The notes under the pieces are model-generated. The model did no database searches. It was not told the DNA's origin and saw only the letters and a list, made by a program, of their open reading frames with translations. 64,000 bases of DNA from Kitasatospora arboriphila (GTDB lineage Bacteria > Actinomycetota > Actinomycetes > Mycobacteriales > Mycobacteriaceae): positions 682,001 to 746,000 of the forward strand of contig NZ_JNYV01000001.1 of assembly GCF_000717275.1 (NCBI RefSeq). Reading direction: 5' to 3'. Positions within the stretch are counted from its first letter, which is position 1, and every line of letters starts with the position of its first letter. Shown one piece after another: positions 1 through 10,301 of this stretch. A program made the position numbers and the translations under genes.

Positions 1-248
1 GCGGACAGATCCATCTCGGACAACGTGGTCTGGCGGTATTCGTACTCCGTACGCGCGACCACCTCGAGACCGTCGACCATCGCTTCTGTTGCGGTCCGGC
101 CGTGCGATTCGACAACTGCCACAACCACATCGACGCCCTCGTCCGCGAGCGTGTGCGCCTGCGCCAGCATCTCGTACGTCTTGCCCACGCCGGGGGCGCA
201 TCCAAGGAACACTTCCAGGGTTCCTCTACGGGTGGTGGACGCCATCAT
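1..248 (-). CDS. kdpD: KdpD osmosensitive K+ channel histidine kinase, N-terminus only (cut by window edge)
   Basis: The visible 82 codons begin MMASTTRRGTLEVFLG and contain a Walker A-type loop, GCAPGVGKT at residues 16-24. This is the hallmark of the cytoplasmic N-terminal KdpD domain that precedes the universal-stress-like and transmembrane parts of this sensor kinase. KdpD with KdpE switches on the kdp operon at low K+ or osmotic upshift (family knowledge). Two ATG codons are adjacent (248 and 245). I prefer 248, because an AGGG ribosome-binding site lies just before it, formed partly from the kdpC stop codon. The gap to kdpC is 6 nt, so kdpD is co-transcribed with the transporter genes, as is usual. 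The membrane and kinase domains, and presumably kdpE, lie beyond position 1. Confidence 0.93.
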   Translation of the reverse strand, partial: MMASTTRRGTLEVFLGCAPGVGKTYEMLAQAHTLADEGVDVVVAVVESHGRTATEAMVDGLEVVARTEYEYRQTTLSEMDLS

Positions 249-254
249 TCGACC

Positions 255-881
255 CTAGCCGCAGTTCGGTGCGGTCAGCCCCAGCGCGAGGTTGACCTCC
301 AGCACGTTGACCCGCGGTTCCCCGAGGACACCAAGCTGCCTGCCCTCGGTGTGACTGTCGATCACCTCGCGCACCTGCTCGGGTGGCATTCCGTGCACGC
401 GCGCCAGGCGTGGCACCTGGATATCGGCATAGGCCGGGCTGATGTGCGGGTCAAGGCTCGAACCGGAACCGGTCACGGCGTCGACCGGCACCTGATCGGG
501 ACGCACGTCCTCGCGTTCGGCAATGACCGCTCGCCGTGACTCGATCCACCCCGCCAATGTGACGCTGGACGGCCCCTGGTTGCTCGCCGCAGACGCGGCA
601 GGATCGCCCGGGGCCATCGGCTCATCGGCCGCCCCCAGCACCCGCGCATGCAGGTAGCCGTCGGGCCGACCGGGTTCGGCCTGCGGATCGATCCCGATCA
701 GGGCGGAGCCGACCCTGCAGCCGGCGCTGTCGGTGACCACCGAACCCTCGGCGCTCGACCGGTCGATACGCGAGACCCCCCACACCACTGCCGGGTACAC
801 CACGCCGAGTATCACCGTCATCATCACCAGTACAGCCACTGCAACCACGCTCTGTCTGATCCATGTCGTACCGAGCTTCAT
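255..881 (-). CDS. kdpC: K+-transporting ATPase KdpC subunit
   Basis: The 208-residue protein has one N-terminal membrane segment (about residues 11-35) followed by a periplasmic/extracytoplasmic domain, with the family landmarks YPAVVWGVS, a GSALIG-type segment and a C-terminal VNVLEVNLAL segment. KdpC is the accessory subunit of the KdpFABC complex and stabilises the KdpA-KdpB assembly. It starts 5 nt after the kdpB stop and ends 6 nt before kdpD, so it sits inside a tight operon. Its length is normal for an actinobacterial KdpC (about 190-210 residues). Confidence 0.97.
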   Translation of the reverse strand: MKLGTTWIRQSVVAVAVLVMMTVILGVVYPAVVWGVSRIDRSSAEGSVVTDSAGCRVGSALIGIDPQAEPGRPDGYLHARVLGAADEPMAPGDPAASAASNQGPSSVTLAGWIESRRAVIAEREDVRPDQVPVDAVTGSGSSLDPHISPAYADIQVPRLARVHGMPPEQVREVIDSHTEGRQLGVLGEPRVNVLEVNLALGLTAPNCG

Positions 882-886
882 GACAA

Positions 887-2991
<2,105 letters not shown>

Positions 2992-2995
<4 letters not shown>

Positions 2996-4719
2996 GCCAA
3001 TGCCTCTGCGATCGGTCCCAGCGCCATCGCGGGGAAGAAGGTGAGTCCGGCAACGAGAAGTACCGTGCCGGTGAGTAATCCGCCGAACAGCAGCCCGTGG
3101 GTGGGCAGCGTCGCCACCCGATCCCGAGTCCGAATCGCCACTGCGCCCCCGGAAGGGGACTCGGGTGCCGTAGGCCGTCGTTGCGCCGCGAGGCGGCCGG
3201 CGAGTGCGAGCACAAAGATCATCGGAAGGAAGCGACCAAGCAGCATGGCCAGCCCCAAGGAGGTCTGGAACCAGTCGCTGGTGACCGTGAGACCACCGAA
3301 GGCGCTGCCATTGTTGTTCGCAGCTGAGGCGTAGGCGTACAGCACCTCGGAGAAGCCGTGTACCGAACCCGGAGTGCCGGGGTCACCTGCATTGCCCTGA
3401 AAAGTGCTGGTGGACTCGAGGATCACGGTGATGGACGTTCCGACGAGCACCAGAGCGGGCATCACCAGCACGTACAACGCAGCCATGGTGATCTCGCCCT
3501 GGCCGATCTTCTTCCCGAGGAACTCCGGACCGCGGCCCACCAGTAGGCCACCGACGAACACCGCGATGACGGCCAGGATCAGCATGCCGTAGAGCCCGGA
3601 GCCGACACCGCCCGGAGCGACCTCGCCGAGCAACATGTTCCAGATCAGTGCGCCGCCACCGGCAGCCGAAAAGCTGTCATGTGCCGAATCGACAGCGCCG
3701 GTAGAGGTTCCCGTGGTGGAGACGGCGAACAGCGCCGAGCCTGCCACGCCGAACCGCTGCTCTTTGCCTTCCATCATCGCGCCGGCCGCCTGGGCTGCAA
3801 CGCCGTTGGTCTTCGACTCGAAGAACCACACGAGGGCGAGCATGGACGCCCAGATGACGGACATGACACCCAGGATGGTCACACCCTGCCTGCGGTCGCC
3901 GACGAGAGTCGAGTAGGTGCGGGTGAGGCACACGGGGATGATCAGCAACGCGATCACCTCGGCGACATTGCTCAAGGGTGTCGGATTGGAGAATGGATGC
4001 GCCGAGTTGGCCGCGAGGGTTCCGCCGCCGTTGGTGCCCAGCATCTTGATGGCTTCCTGGGACGCGAAGGGGCCGATCACGCTGTGGCCGTTCGAGCCGT
4101 CCAGACCTACGAAGTCGAAGCCGCTCCGCAGCGACTGGACCGCACCCTGGGTCAGCAACACAACCGCCATCAGCCCGGCCAACGGCAACAAGATCCGTAG
4201 TGTGCCGCGCACCAGATCAACCCAGAAGTTGCCCAGTTTGCCCCCGCCCGTCGCGACGATGCCGCGTATCAGCGCGATGGCGACCGCCAGCCCGACTGCG
4301 GCCGACAGGAAGTTCTGGACGGCCAGACCGATCATCTGCGTCAGATTGCCCATCACCACTTCAGGCGAATACGACTGCCAGTTGGTGTTGGCGACAAAGG
4401 AGATTGCTGTGTTGAAGGCCATCGCCGAGCTGACACCCGGACGGCCGTCTCCGAACGGCAGGATCCCCTGGACCCGTTGCAGGACATAGAGGAACACAAC
4501 GCTGATGAACGAGAAGGCAAGCACGGCGACCGCATAACCGACCCAGGTCTGCTGACGTGCCGAGTCGATCCGCGCCAGTCGGTAGATGAGTCGTTCAGGA
4601 GCGAGGTCGCGGCTGCTCCGGAACACCCGTGCCATGTAGTCACCGAGCGGCACGTACGCGGCGGCCAAGATGAGGATGACGATGCCCACCTGGGCAACTG
4701 CGGCCATTGTGAAGTCCAC
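2992..4719 (-). CDS. kdpA: K+-transporting ATPase KdpA, K+-binding channel-like subunit
   Basis: The protein has 575 residues and about ten hydrophobic helices. It carries pore-loop landmarks, including [20 protein letters not shown], which belongs to the K+ selectivity-filter repeats of the SKT superfamily. KdpA forms the K+ entry pore in the membrane. The chosen start is GTG at 4719, preceded by a GAGAGG ribosome-binding site that overlaps the end of kdpF. An in-frame ATG at 4707 is an alternative. kdpF ends 3 nt upstream and kdpB overlaps downstream. Confidence 0.98.
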
Positions 4720-4722
4720 GGG

Positions 4723-4821
4723 TCAGAACCTCTCGGGACACACGAGAGCAACAGCCAGGTACAGCACCACGGCGATGGCGACAACCACGAGCACCACATT
4801 GGTCACGCCCTCGGCTGTCAT
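4723..4821 (-). CDS. kdpF: K+-transporting ATPase KdpF small stabilising subunit
   Basis: This 32-residue peptide (MTAEGVTNVVLVVVAIAVVL...) is one transmembrane helix with a short charged tail. Its size, sequence character and place directly before kdpA match KdpF, which stabilises the KdpFABC complex in the membrane. The ATG overlaps the TGA of an upstream micro-ORF (ATGA), and GAGGTG lies upstream as ribosome-binding site. It is short enough to be missed by gene callers. Confidence 0.88.
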   Translation of the reverse strand: MTAEGVTNVVLVVVAIAVVLYLAVALVCPERF

Positions 4822-4910
4822 CGGTCACCTCGCGCCGCGACCACCCGCACCACGACGAGGCACAACGCAAAACTCCCGAAAACCGCTGCCATGAAGGCAA
4901 GATCTGCCAC
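4818..4910 (-). CDS. Putative single-helix membrane micro-protein at the head of the kdp operon
   Basis: A 30-codon frame starts at GTG (4910), six nt after AGGAG. It reads MADLAFMAAVFGSFALCLVV and continues to a charged tail ending RGDR, giving one predicted transmembrane helix. Its stop overlaps the kdpF start by 4 nt. The ribosome-binding site, hydrophobic core and coupling argue for a translated peptide. I recall similar small proteins annotated before kdpF in other actinobacteria, but cannot verify this here. An ATG start at 4892 would give a 24-residue version. Its function is unknown; it could be a Kdp accessory subunit or a leader peptide. Confidence 0.6.
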   Translation of the reverse strand: MADLAFMAAVFGSFALCLVVVRVVAARGDR

Positions 4911-5096
4911 GTTCCACTCCTGCACACGTGCCGGACTACTTCGACGAGTCCGGCTGGTGGTGCAAGCATGTATCCGTCGCCCGGTCAGATCGACGTCGTT
5001 AACGGTCTTTCGACGCTGCGACCTGCGGTCTTCACGAGTTTTTTACGGCGGCTCGGTTCCGGGCGAAGGTTCTTACCCATGGCCCGGACCGCCGGC
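4911..5096 (-). promoter_or_regulatory. Control region of the kdp operon (no certain element)
   Basis: This 186-bp gap lies between the kdp micro-ORF and the preceding nitroreductase on the same strand. It must carry the kdp promoter and KdpE site. A GATACAT stretch on the minus strand could be a -10, but I find no convincing -35 or repeated operator. I also see nothing resembling a c-di-AMP (ydaO-type) riboswitch. Imperfect inverted GC-rich arms at about 5055-5091 may terminate the nitroreductase transcript. Confidence 0.35.
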
Positions 5097-5741
5097 TCAC
5101 CACCGGTCGAAGTGGATCACGTTGTCGAGCGGTTCTCGCGGCGCCGGCTTGAAGGTCTCACCCGTGTAGTAGGCCGTCGGGATCAATGCCGCCTGATGAA
5201 ATCCCGCCGGCACGCCCAGCAGGTCGGCCACCTCGGCCTCACGTTGCAGATGCAGTGTGGTCCAGGCTGTTCCGAGGCCACGAGCGCGCGCCGCCAGGCA
5301 GTAGCTCCACGCGGCGGGCAGCAGGGAGCCCCACAAGCCGGCCTGATTGTCCGGCGGCAAGGTCTTGCCCGCCTTGATGCACGGGATGACAAGAACGGGC
5401 ACCTCGCCCATGTGCTCACCCAGCCACGCCACGCTGCCGCCGACGCGCTGCTGAACCGGAGCCCGGTTGGGGTCGTCGGCGAACAGGGCCGCGGCCGAAT
5501 GGCGAGAGTTCAGGTACTCCTCGGTCAATTCGCCGTAGATCCGGCCGACTGCCGCGCGCAGCTCCGGGTCGGTGATCACCAGCCACTGCCAGCCCTGCCG
5601 GTTGGAACCGGACGGTGCCTGCAGCGCGACCTCCAGACACTCGCGGACGAGTTCGATGGGCACCGGCCGCGTCAAGTCCAGGCGTTTACGTACCGTTCGG
5701 GTGGTGGTGAGCAATTCATCGGGTGTCAGATCCAGGGTCAT
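5097..5741 (-). CDS. Nitroreductase family protein (FMN-dependent)
   Basis: This 214-residue protein has nitroreductase-fold landmarks. RTVRKRLDL at the N-terminus and EVALQAPSGSNRQGWQW correspond to the FMN-contacting R-S-R-like and PSGSNxQ motifs. A central GLWGSLLPAAWSYCLAARARGLGT segment (shown here in part) matches the family's Axxxx-GLG region. Such proteins reduce nitro groups, quinones or related substrates with NAD(P)H and FMN; the physiological substrate cannot be read from sequence. It is transcribed in the same direction as kdp but separated by 186 bp, so probably from its own promoter. Confidence 0.85.
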   Translation of the reverse strand: MTLDLTPDELLTTTRTVRKRLDLTRPVPIELVRECLEVALQAPSGSNRQGWQWLVITDPELRAAVGRIYGELTEEYLNSRHSAAALFADDPNRAPVQQRVGGSVAWLGEHMGEVPVLVIPCIKAGKTLPPDNQAGLWGSLLPAAWSYCLAARARGLGTAWTTLHLQREAEVADLLGVPAGFHQAALIPTAYYTGETFKPAPREPLDNVIHFDRW

Positions 5742-5769
5742 GCCCCGATGATGCCCTAGCCGTCACGGT

Positions 5770-6687
5770 CTAGATGCGTGGACGCACCTGGCAGCGTGGG
5801 CAACTGAACGAGCTGCGGTTCATGAACGCCTCGCGCCGCATCGTCGCGCCGCAACGACGACAGGCCTCCCCTTCACGCCCGTAGGCGTTCAGTGAGCGTT
5901 CGAAGTAGCCAGACTGTCCGTTGACGTTGACGTACAAGGCGTCGAATGACGTCCCACCTTGATCGAGTGCTCGCTCCATCACGTCCTTGGCGTTGTCGAG
6001 CACCGACCGTAATGCCTTGGCGCTCAACTTGTCGGTGAGTCGCCTGCCATGGATCTTGCTGAACCACAATGCCTCGTCGGCATAGATGTTGCCCACACCC
6101 GACACCACGGTCTGATCCAGCAGCGCACGTTTGACCTCGGTGTGCTTTGCCTTGAGCAGCCGGACCACGGCCTCGGGGTCGTAGTCCGGGTCAAACGGAT
6201 CGGGCGCGATGTGCGTGATCGACGCCGGTCCTGGCCCTCCGGTCGCACGCGGAGCGTGCCTGCCTGCGTCAGTGGTCGAACGATGAGACGGCAGCTCGAC
6301 CAGGTCGTCGACCATCCAGCCGCCGAATGTGCGTTGGTCGACAAAGCGGAGTTCCTTGCCATCGTCGAGGGTCGCCCGGATTCGCAGGTGCTTCTCGTCC
6401 TCGGCACCGGCGGTCTGCACCAGCATCTGACCGCTCATCCCCAGATGCACGACAAGAGCCAGTGCGTCGGCGTCACCGGCGGGGTCAGCTTCCAGCCATA
6501 GGTATTTGCCGCGACGACGCGCAGCCGTGACGGTCGCCCCGGACAGTAGGCCGGTCAAGTCGAGTGGGCCGCCCAGATGCCGTCGGATCGCCCGTGGGTG
6601 CAGGACGTCGACGGAGACGATGCGCCGACCGACCACGTGAGCGAGCAGACCGCGCCGGACGACCTCCACCTCGGGCAGTTCAGGCAT
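5770..6687 (-). CDS. mutM: Formamidopyrimidine-DNA glycosylase (Fpg/MutM)
   Basis: This 305-residue bifunctional DNA glycosylase/AP lyase removes 8-oxoguanine and formamidopyrimidines. The start at 6687 gives [14 protein letters not shown], so the catalytic Pro and Glu follow the initiator Met directly. The open frame extends upstream to 6792, but that part is rnc coding sequence. The C-terminal zinc finger is intact (CRRCG ... CPRC). A helix-two-turn-helix region with [12 protein letters not shown] is present. The start overlaps the rnc stop by 8 nt, so the two are translationally coupled, as in mycobacteria. A second Fpg/Nei-type glycosylase occurs at 36209-37006. Confidence 0.97.
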   Translation of the reverse strand: MPELPEVEVVRRGLLAHVVGRRIVSVDVLHPRAIRRHLGGPLDLTGLLSGATVTAARRRGKYLWLEADPAGDADALALVVHLGMSGQMLVQTAGAEDEKHLRIRATLDDGKELRFVDQRTFGGWMVDDLVELPSHRSTTDAGRHAPRATGGPGPASITHIAPDPFDPDYDPEAVVRLLKAKHTEVKRALLDQTVVSGVGNIYADEALWFSKIHGRRLTDKLSAKALRSVLDNAKDVMERALDQGGTSFDALYVNVNGQSGYFERSLNAYGREGEACRRCGATMRREAFMNRSSFSCPRCQVRPRI

Positions 6688-7414
6688 CGTCTCCGGATCC
6701 GGAGATCGCCTTCCAGGCCGTCGAGGCCGCGAGTTGCTCGGCTTCTTTCTTGGTCCGCCCGACTCCTGACCCCATCGGATCGCCCGCGACAACCACCGTC
6801 GCGGTGAACTCCTTGCAATGGTCCGGTCCGGTCGAGGTGATCTGGTAGGCAGGCACCCCCAGTCCCTTCTCGGCGGTCAGTTCCTGCAACGAGGTCTTCC
6901 AGTCGAGTCCGGCGCCCAGGGCAGCAGACCGGTTCAGTGCCGGCTCGAACAGCTTGAGGACGGTCGCGCGAGCGGTTTCGAGACCGTGCTCGAGATGGAC
7001 CGCACCGATCAGCGCCTCCATGCCGTCGGCCAGGATGCTGGCCTTGTTCCGGCCACCGGTCATCTCTTCGCCCCGGCCCAGACGTAGGTGAGCACCCAGC
7101 CCGCCGGGTCCGAGCCCACGCGCGACATCGGCGAGGGCGTGCATGTTCACCACACTCGCCCGGATCTTGGCCAGCTCGCCTTCGGGGCGATCGGGATGGG
7201 TGCGGTACAGCTGCTCGGTGATCACCACCCCCAACACCGAATCACCGAGGAACTCCAGCCGTTCGTTGGTCGGCAGGCGACCGTGTTCGTACGCGTAGGA
7301 ACGATGGGTCAGAGCCAGGGTGAGCATCTCATCGGACAGGGAGATATCCAGTGCGGCAAGAAGATCGGCATGATCGGAGTGCACTTGCGCGGCACCACGG
7401 TCGGTTTCGGTCAC
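6680..7414 (-). CDS. rnc: Ribonuclease III
   Basis: RNase III cleaves double-stranded RNA in rRNA processing and mRNA decay. The chosen GTG start at 7414 overlaps the yceD stop (GTGA) and gives 244 residues beginning [10 protein letters not shown]. The signature [13 protein letters not shown], with catalytic acidic residues, is present in the endonuclease domain (about residues 10-150). It is followed by a dsRNA-binding domain starting near DWKTSLQEL. An open frame continues to 7531, but it is out of register with the yceD gene it overlaps. Order yceD-rnc-mutM matches the Rv2926c-Rv2924c block. Confidence 0.96.
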   Translation of the reverse strand: MTETDRGAAQVHSDHADLLAALDISLSDEMLTLALTHRSYAYEHGRLPTNERLEFLGDSVLGVVITEQLYRTHPDRPEGELAKIRASVVNMHALADVARGLGPGGLGAHLRLGRGEEMTGGRNKASILADGMEALIGAVHLEHGLETARATVLKLFEPALNRSAALGAGLDWKTSLQELTAEKGLGVPAYQITSTGPDHCKEFTATVVVAGDPMGSGVGRTKKEAEQLAASTAWKAISGSGDDA

Positions 7415-7998
7415 TTCTTCGACTCGGGTTCCTCGGCGAACTTCGCGGCAAGACCAGCCCACCGCGGATCGATCTTGTCGTGGTGATGACCGGGGTCCGC
7501 AACGGCAAGGCGTACACCGCATTCGGGACACAGCCCGGGGCAGTCAGGTGAGCACAGCGGCGCATTGGGGAGGTCGAGCGCCACCGCGTCGACGATGGCC
7601 TGTTCGAGATCGATGGTGTCATCGACGATGCGATGGACCTCGTCGGCGTCGGTGGTCTCGTCGGTCACACTGTCCGGATAGGCGAACAGTTCGGTCAGAT
7701 AGACGCTCGACGTTCCCGCGATCGGCTCCAGGCAGCGAACACACTGCCCTTCGGTTTCACCACTGACGCACCCGGTGACCAGAACACCCTCGGACACGGC
7801 TTCGAGCCGCAAGTCGAGGTCGATGTCACTGCCGGCCGGGATGGCGATCATGTCCAGGCCGATGCGTGGGGCAGAGGTGATGGCACGATGCACCTCCTGC
7901 ATCGAACCGGCACGTCTTCCGAGACTGCGAATGTCCAGACTGAACGGGCCGGTGGCGGGGCGATCGTGGCGGGTTGAATTACTCTCACGCTGCGACAC
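7411..7998 (-). CDS. YceD/DUF177 family protein
   Basis: This protein of about 195 residues has the DUF177 pattern: [10 protein letters not shown] in the middle and a C-terminal [13 protein letters not shown] cysteine cluster likely to bind zinc. YceD proteins are linked to 23S rRNA/ribosome assembly in bacteria and plants, usually encoded next to rpmF. Here rpmF is absent and the stop overlaps rnc. I choose GTG at 7998 because a TATCGT hexamer ends 8 nt upstream, typical of a leaderless start, and because the N-terminal [16 protein letters not shown] then stays inside the protein as in the mycobacterial homologue. Confidence 0.85.
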   Translation of the reverse strand: MSQRESNSTRHDRPATGPFSLDIRSLGRRAGSMQEVHRAITSAPRIGLDMIAIPAGSDIDLDLRLEAVSEGVLVTGCVSGETEGQCVRCLEPIAGTSSVYLTELFAYPDSVTDETTDADEVHRIVDDTIDLEQAIVDAVALDLPNAPLCSPDCPGLCPECGVRLAVADPGHHHDKIDPRWAGLAAKFAEEPESKK

Positions 7999-8006
7999 AG
8001 GGAACC

Positions 8007-8012
8007 ACGATA
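8007..8012 (-). promoter_or_regulatory. -10 hexamer for a leaderless yceD-rnc-mutM transcript
   Basis: TATCGT on the minus strand fits the actinobacterial TANNNT -10 consensus and ends 8 nt before the GTG of yceD. Transcription would start at or next to the initiation codon. No Shine-Dalgarno sequence precedes this GTG, which supports a leaderless reading. Confidence 0.5.
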
Positions 8013-8076
8013 CGCCCCTGATCACCGCATGCGGCAATCCTGACGCCGCGCCGTGTCCCCGGCCAAGACGCGGTGG

Positions 8077-8850
8077 TCAGACCGCCATTCCGGTGCCGAA
8101 ATCCCCACGATGGACATGTTCGGCGTAGTCGTGCATGCCCGCGCCCGTCCGAAGCTGCTGCCGACCGCGGTTGACCGAGCGGATCGTCCCGGTGAGGAGT
8201 TCCTCGAACTCGGCCAGTTTGTTGTCCACGTAGATGTCGCATTCGCCGCGCAGTCGATCGGACTCGACGTGCGCCGCGTCGACGACCCGCTCCGACTCGG
8301 CACGGGCGGCCTGGACCACCTCGGTCTCGGAGACGAGACGCTGCTGCTCGGCGATGCCCTCGGCCACCGAGCGCTCGTAGTTCGCGTTACCCGAGGCGAT
8401 CATGCGTTCAGCCTCCGCGTGGGCACGCCCGGTCACGGACTCGTACTCACGATGAGCCGCCGCGGTCACCCGTTCGGCCTCTGCAGTGGCGTCCGCGAGC
8501 AGTTGCCCCGAGTGTGACTGGGCCTCGGCGACCATACGGTCGGCTTGCGCTTTGGCCTCCGACAGCAGCCGATCGGCTTCTGCGCGCGAATGAGCCAGCA
8601 TCGAGTCGGACTCGGCAGTGGCCTCGCCGACGAGCGTGTCGGCGCGCATCCGCGCGTCGCCGATCAACTTGTCGCGCTGATCGAGCACGTCCTGCGCGTC
8701 GTCGAGGTCGCCGGGGATGGCGTCCTTGACGTCGTCGAGCAATTCGAGCACATCACCTCTGGGGACCACGCAACCCGCAGTCATCGGCACACTGCGCGCT
8801 TCTTCGACGATGGCGCCCAATTCGTCCAGCGCTTCGAATACCCGGTACAC
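8077..8850 (-). CDS. sepIVA: SepIVA, DivIVA-domain septation protein
   Basis: The 257-residue protein matches the Rv2927c/SepIVA family from memory: the N-terminus YRVFEALDELGAIVEEARSV and the stretch DVLELLDDVKDAIPG are nearly invariant. The middle is a long Ala/Glu-rich coiled coil (about residues 45-215). Near the end lies RLRGECDIYVDNKLAEFEEL. In mycobacteria SepIVA is essential and acts in septation and polar/precursor-membrane organisation. The GTG start at 8850 has AGGTAG a few nt upstream. It lies upstream of yceD-rnc-mutM, as in M. tuberculosis. Confidence 0.93.
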   Translation of the reverse strand: MYRVFEALDELGAIVEEARSVPMTAGCVVPRGDVLELLDDVKDAIPGDLDDAQDVLDQRDKLIGDARMRADTLVGEATAESDSMLAHSRAEADRLLSEAKAQADRMVAEAQSHSGQLLADATAEAERVTAAAHREYESVTGRAHAEAERMIASGNANYERSVAEGIAEQQRLVSETEVVQAARAESERVVDAAHVESDRLRGECDIYVDNKLAEFEELLTGTIRSVNRGRQQLRTGAGMHDYAEHVHRGDFGTGMAV

Positions 8851-9039
8851 AGCTACCTCACTCCTCGTCGCGACATCGGCCGGTGACCCACTAGGTCCCC
8901 ACCCGCGTGCAAACAGTGGTTGGTGTTAATTCTGTGACTATTGTGCCCACTGGTGCGCCTGAGACTCGTCAACCTACGGGGCGTGTCGTGATACCAAACC
9001 AGGATCTGTCGCGCTTGGCGGCCTGCCCGGCCCGGCCGG

Positions 9040-9519
9040 TCAACGAGCGGAGAGTTTGGCGAGCAGTTGTTCGTGGACCACCGGCGGCAGGAACTCGGCG
9101 ACCGGTCCACCGAGGGTGGCGACTTCCTTCACCAGCGAGCTCGAGACATGGGCGAGACGCGGGTCGGTCAGCATGAAGATGGTCTCGGCCCCGGTCAGAT
9201 CCCGGTTCATCTGCGCCATCGGCAGCTCGTATTCGAAGTCCACGGCGCCGCGCAGACCCTTGACGATCGTGTCCATCCCCTGCGAACGCACGTAGTCCAC
9301 GAGCAGTCCCTGCCAGCTGTCGACCCGAACGTTGGGCAGATGAGAGGTGGTCTTCTGCAGGAGCGCGATGCGTTCGGGGATCGTGAAGAGACCGCTCTTC
9401 TTCGTATTGACCATCACGGTGATCACCAGCTCATCGAACCGGGCAGCAGCCCGCTCGAAGACGAATAGATGACCCGAGGTCACCGGGTCGAATGAACCCG
9501 GACAGACAGCTCCCGACAT
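9040..9519 (-). CDS. coaD: Phosphopantetheine adenylyltransferase
   Basis: CoaD transfers AMP from ATP to 4'-phosphopantetheine in coenzyme A synthesis. The 159-residue protein shows the nucleotidyltransferase motif PGSFDPVTSGH at the N-terminus, LRGAVDFEYELPMAQMNR in the middle and SSSLVKEVA near the C-terminal ISSTxxR-like position. Start ATG 9519 gives MSGAVCPGSFDP. A TTG at 9528 in frame is possible but atypical. It lies 33 nt downstream of rsmD on the same strand, the conserved rsmD-coaD pair of actinobacteria. Confidence 0.96.
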   Translation of the reverse strand: MSGAVCPGSFDPVTSGHLFVFERAAARFDELVITVMVNTKKSGLFTIPERIALLQKTTSHLPNVRVDSWQGLLVDYVRSQGMDTIVKGLRGAVDFEYELPMAQMNRDLTGAETIFMLTDPRLAHVSSSLVKEVATLGGPVAEFLPPVVHEQLLAKLSAR

Positions 9520-9552
9520 GGGAGTCAAGTTATCAGCCTGCGGGCAGCCATC

Positions 9553-10113
9553 TCACCCATGTGGCGGGCGGTACACGGCAACCTCGACCCGGGTTTCCCC
9601 ATACCGGCGGATCAGGACGTCATCGAACTCGGACGGCCACCGGGTGTCGGCCGCGCGAGCAGCGCGCTCCAGCACAACCAGTCCCCCGTCGGAGACCGCC
9701 CCGTCCGCGAGCTGCCGAACCACGTGTGCAACCTCATCTTCGGGCAGATCGTAGGGCGGATCGGCGAGCACGAGGTCGTAGGCACCGCCGCTGCGCTCGA
9801 GATGTTCAGCCGCTCGGCGGCGGATAACCCGCCCGCCCGACAACCCCGACGCCCTGACATTCGACTCGATGATCTTCACCGCCTTGGCGTCGGCCTCCAC
9901 GAACGTCACCGACTCGGCCCCCCGCGACAACGCCTCGAGCCCCAGCGCGCCGCTTCCGGCGAACAGATCGAGCACGATCAGCCCGGTGAAGTCGATGCGG
10001 GCCGCCAAGATGTTGAACATCGATTCCCGCACCCGGTCGGTGGTCGGCCGGGTGCCGGCGGCGGGCACCGACAGTCGGCGACCCCGGGCCGAGCCGGCGA
10101 TGATGCGGGTCAT
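9553..10113 (-). CDS. rsmD: 16S rRNA (guanine966-N2)-methyltransferase RsmD
   Basis: This 186-residue SAM-dependent methyltransferase modifies G966 of 16S rRNA. Motif I appears as VLDLFAGSGALGLEALSRGA and the catalytic motif IV as DPPYDLP. The start MTRIIAGSARGRRL at 10113 is the conserved family N-terminus. The open frame extends further up to 10245, but that extension has no family similarity and covers the control region shared with ectA. rsmD is followed by coaD. Confidence 0.95.
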   Translation of the reverse strand: MTRIIAGSARGRRLSVPAAGTRPTTDRVRESMFNILAARIDFTGLIVLDLFAGSGALGLEALSRGAESVTFVEADAKAVKIIESNVRASGLSGGRVIRRRAAEHLERSGGAYDLVLADPPYDLPEDEVAHVVRQLADGAVSDGGLVVLERAARAADTRWPSEFDDVLIRRYGETRVEVAVYRPPHG

Positions 10114-10170
10114 GCGTCCATTGTTTCGGGTGTCCGGCCCGGTCCAAGACCCGGGTCCGGCGGCCCAACT

Positions 10171-10187
10171 ACTTGCAGCCTGCAAGT
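10171..10187. promoter_or_regulatory. Perfect inverted repeat 1 between rsmD and ectA
   Basis: ACTTGCA (10171-10177) and TGCAAGT (10181-10187) are perfect inverted arms with a GCC spacer. The site is 58 bp upstream of the rsmD start and about 76 bp upstream of the ectA -35. It is followed one base later by a second inverted repeat. Transcription-factor operators of MarR/TetR type have this form, but no binding protein is identified. Confidence 0.5.
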
Positions 10188-10188
10188 T

Positions 10189-10208
10189 TTTGTGAGCCAC
10201 CTCACAAA
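10189..10208. promoter_or_regulatory. Perfect inverted repeat 2 between rsmD and ectA
   Basis: TTTGTGAG (10189-10196) and CTCACAAA (10201-10208) form perfect 8-bp arms around CCAC. It abuts inverted repeat 1. The TTTGTGAG half-site differs from that of repeat 1, so two different factors, or a protein site plus a transcript hairpin, are possible. It lies upstream of both divergent genes. Confidence 0.5.
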
Positions 10209-10262
10209 CCGCTGTTGAACAGGGCTTATACCGGCGCTTTTGCAACCAATTTCGGCAACCGG

Positions 10263-10291
10263 GTGACTTTCGTGTGACACGTTGTTAACTT
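10263..10291 (+). promoter_or_regulatory. Predicted ectA promoter
   Basis: GTGACT (10263-10268) and TAACTT (10286-10291) are separated by 17 bp and resemble -35/-10 elements of a housekeeping sigma-70-type promoter. The ectA ATG is 10 nt after the -10, so the mRNA would have a leader of only a few nt at most. Confidence 0.45.
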
Positions 10292-10301
10292 CAAATTCGA
10301 T

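Noticed and set aside
4911..5096. A c-di-AMP (ydaO) or other riboswitch before kdp
   Set aside because: I looked for the conserved ydaO core and helices and saw none.
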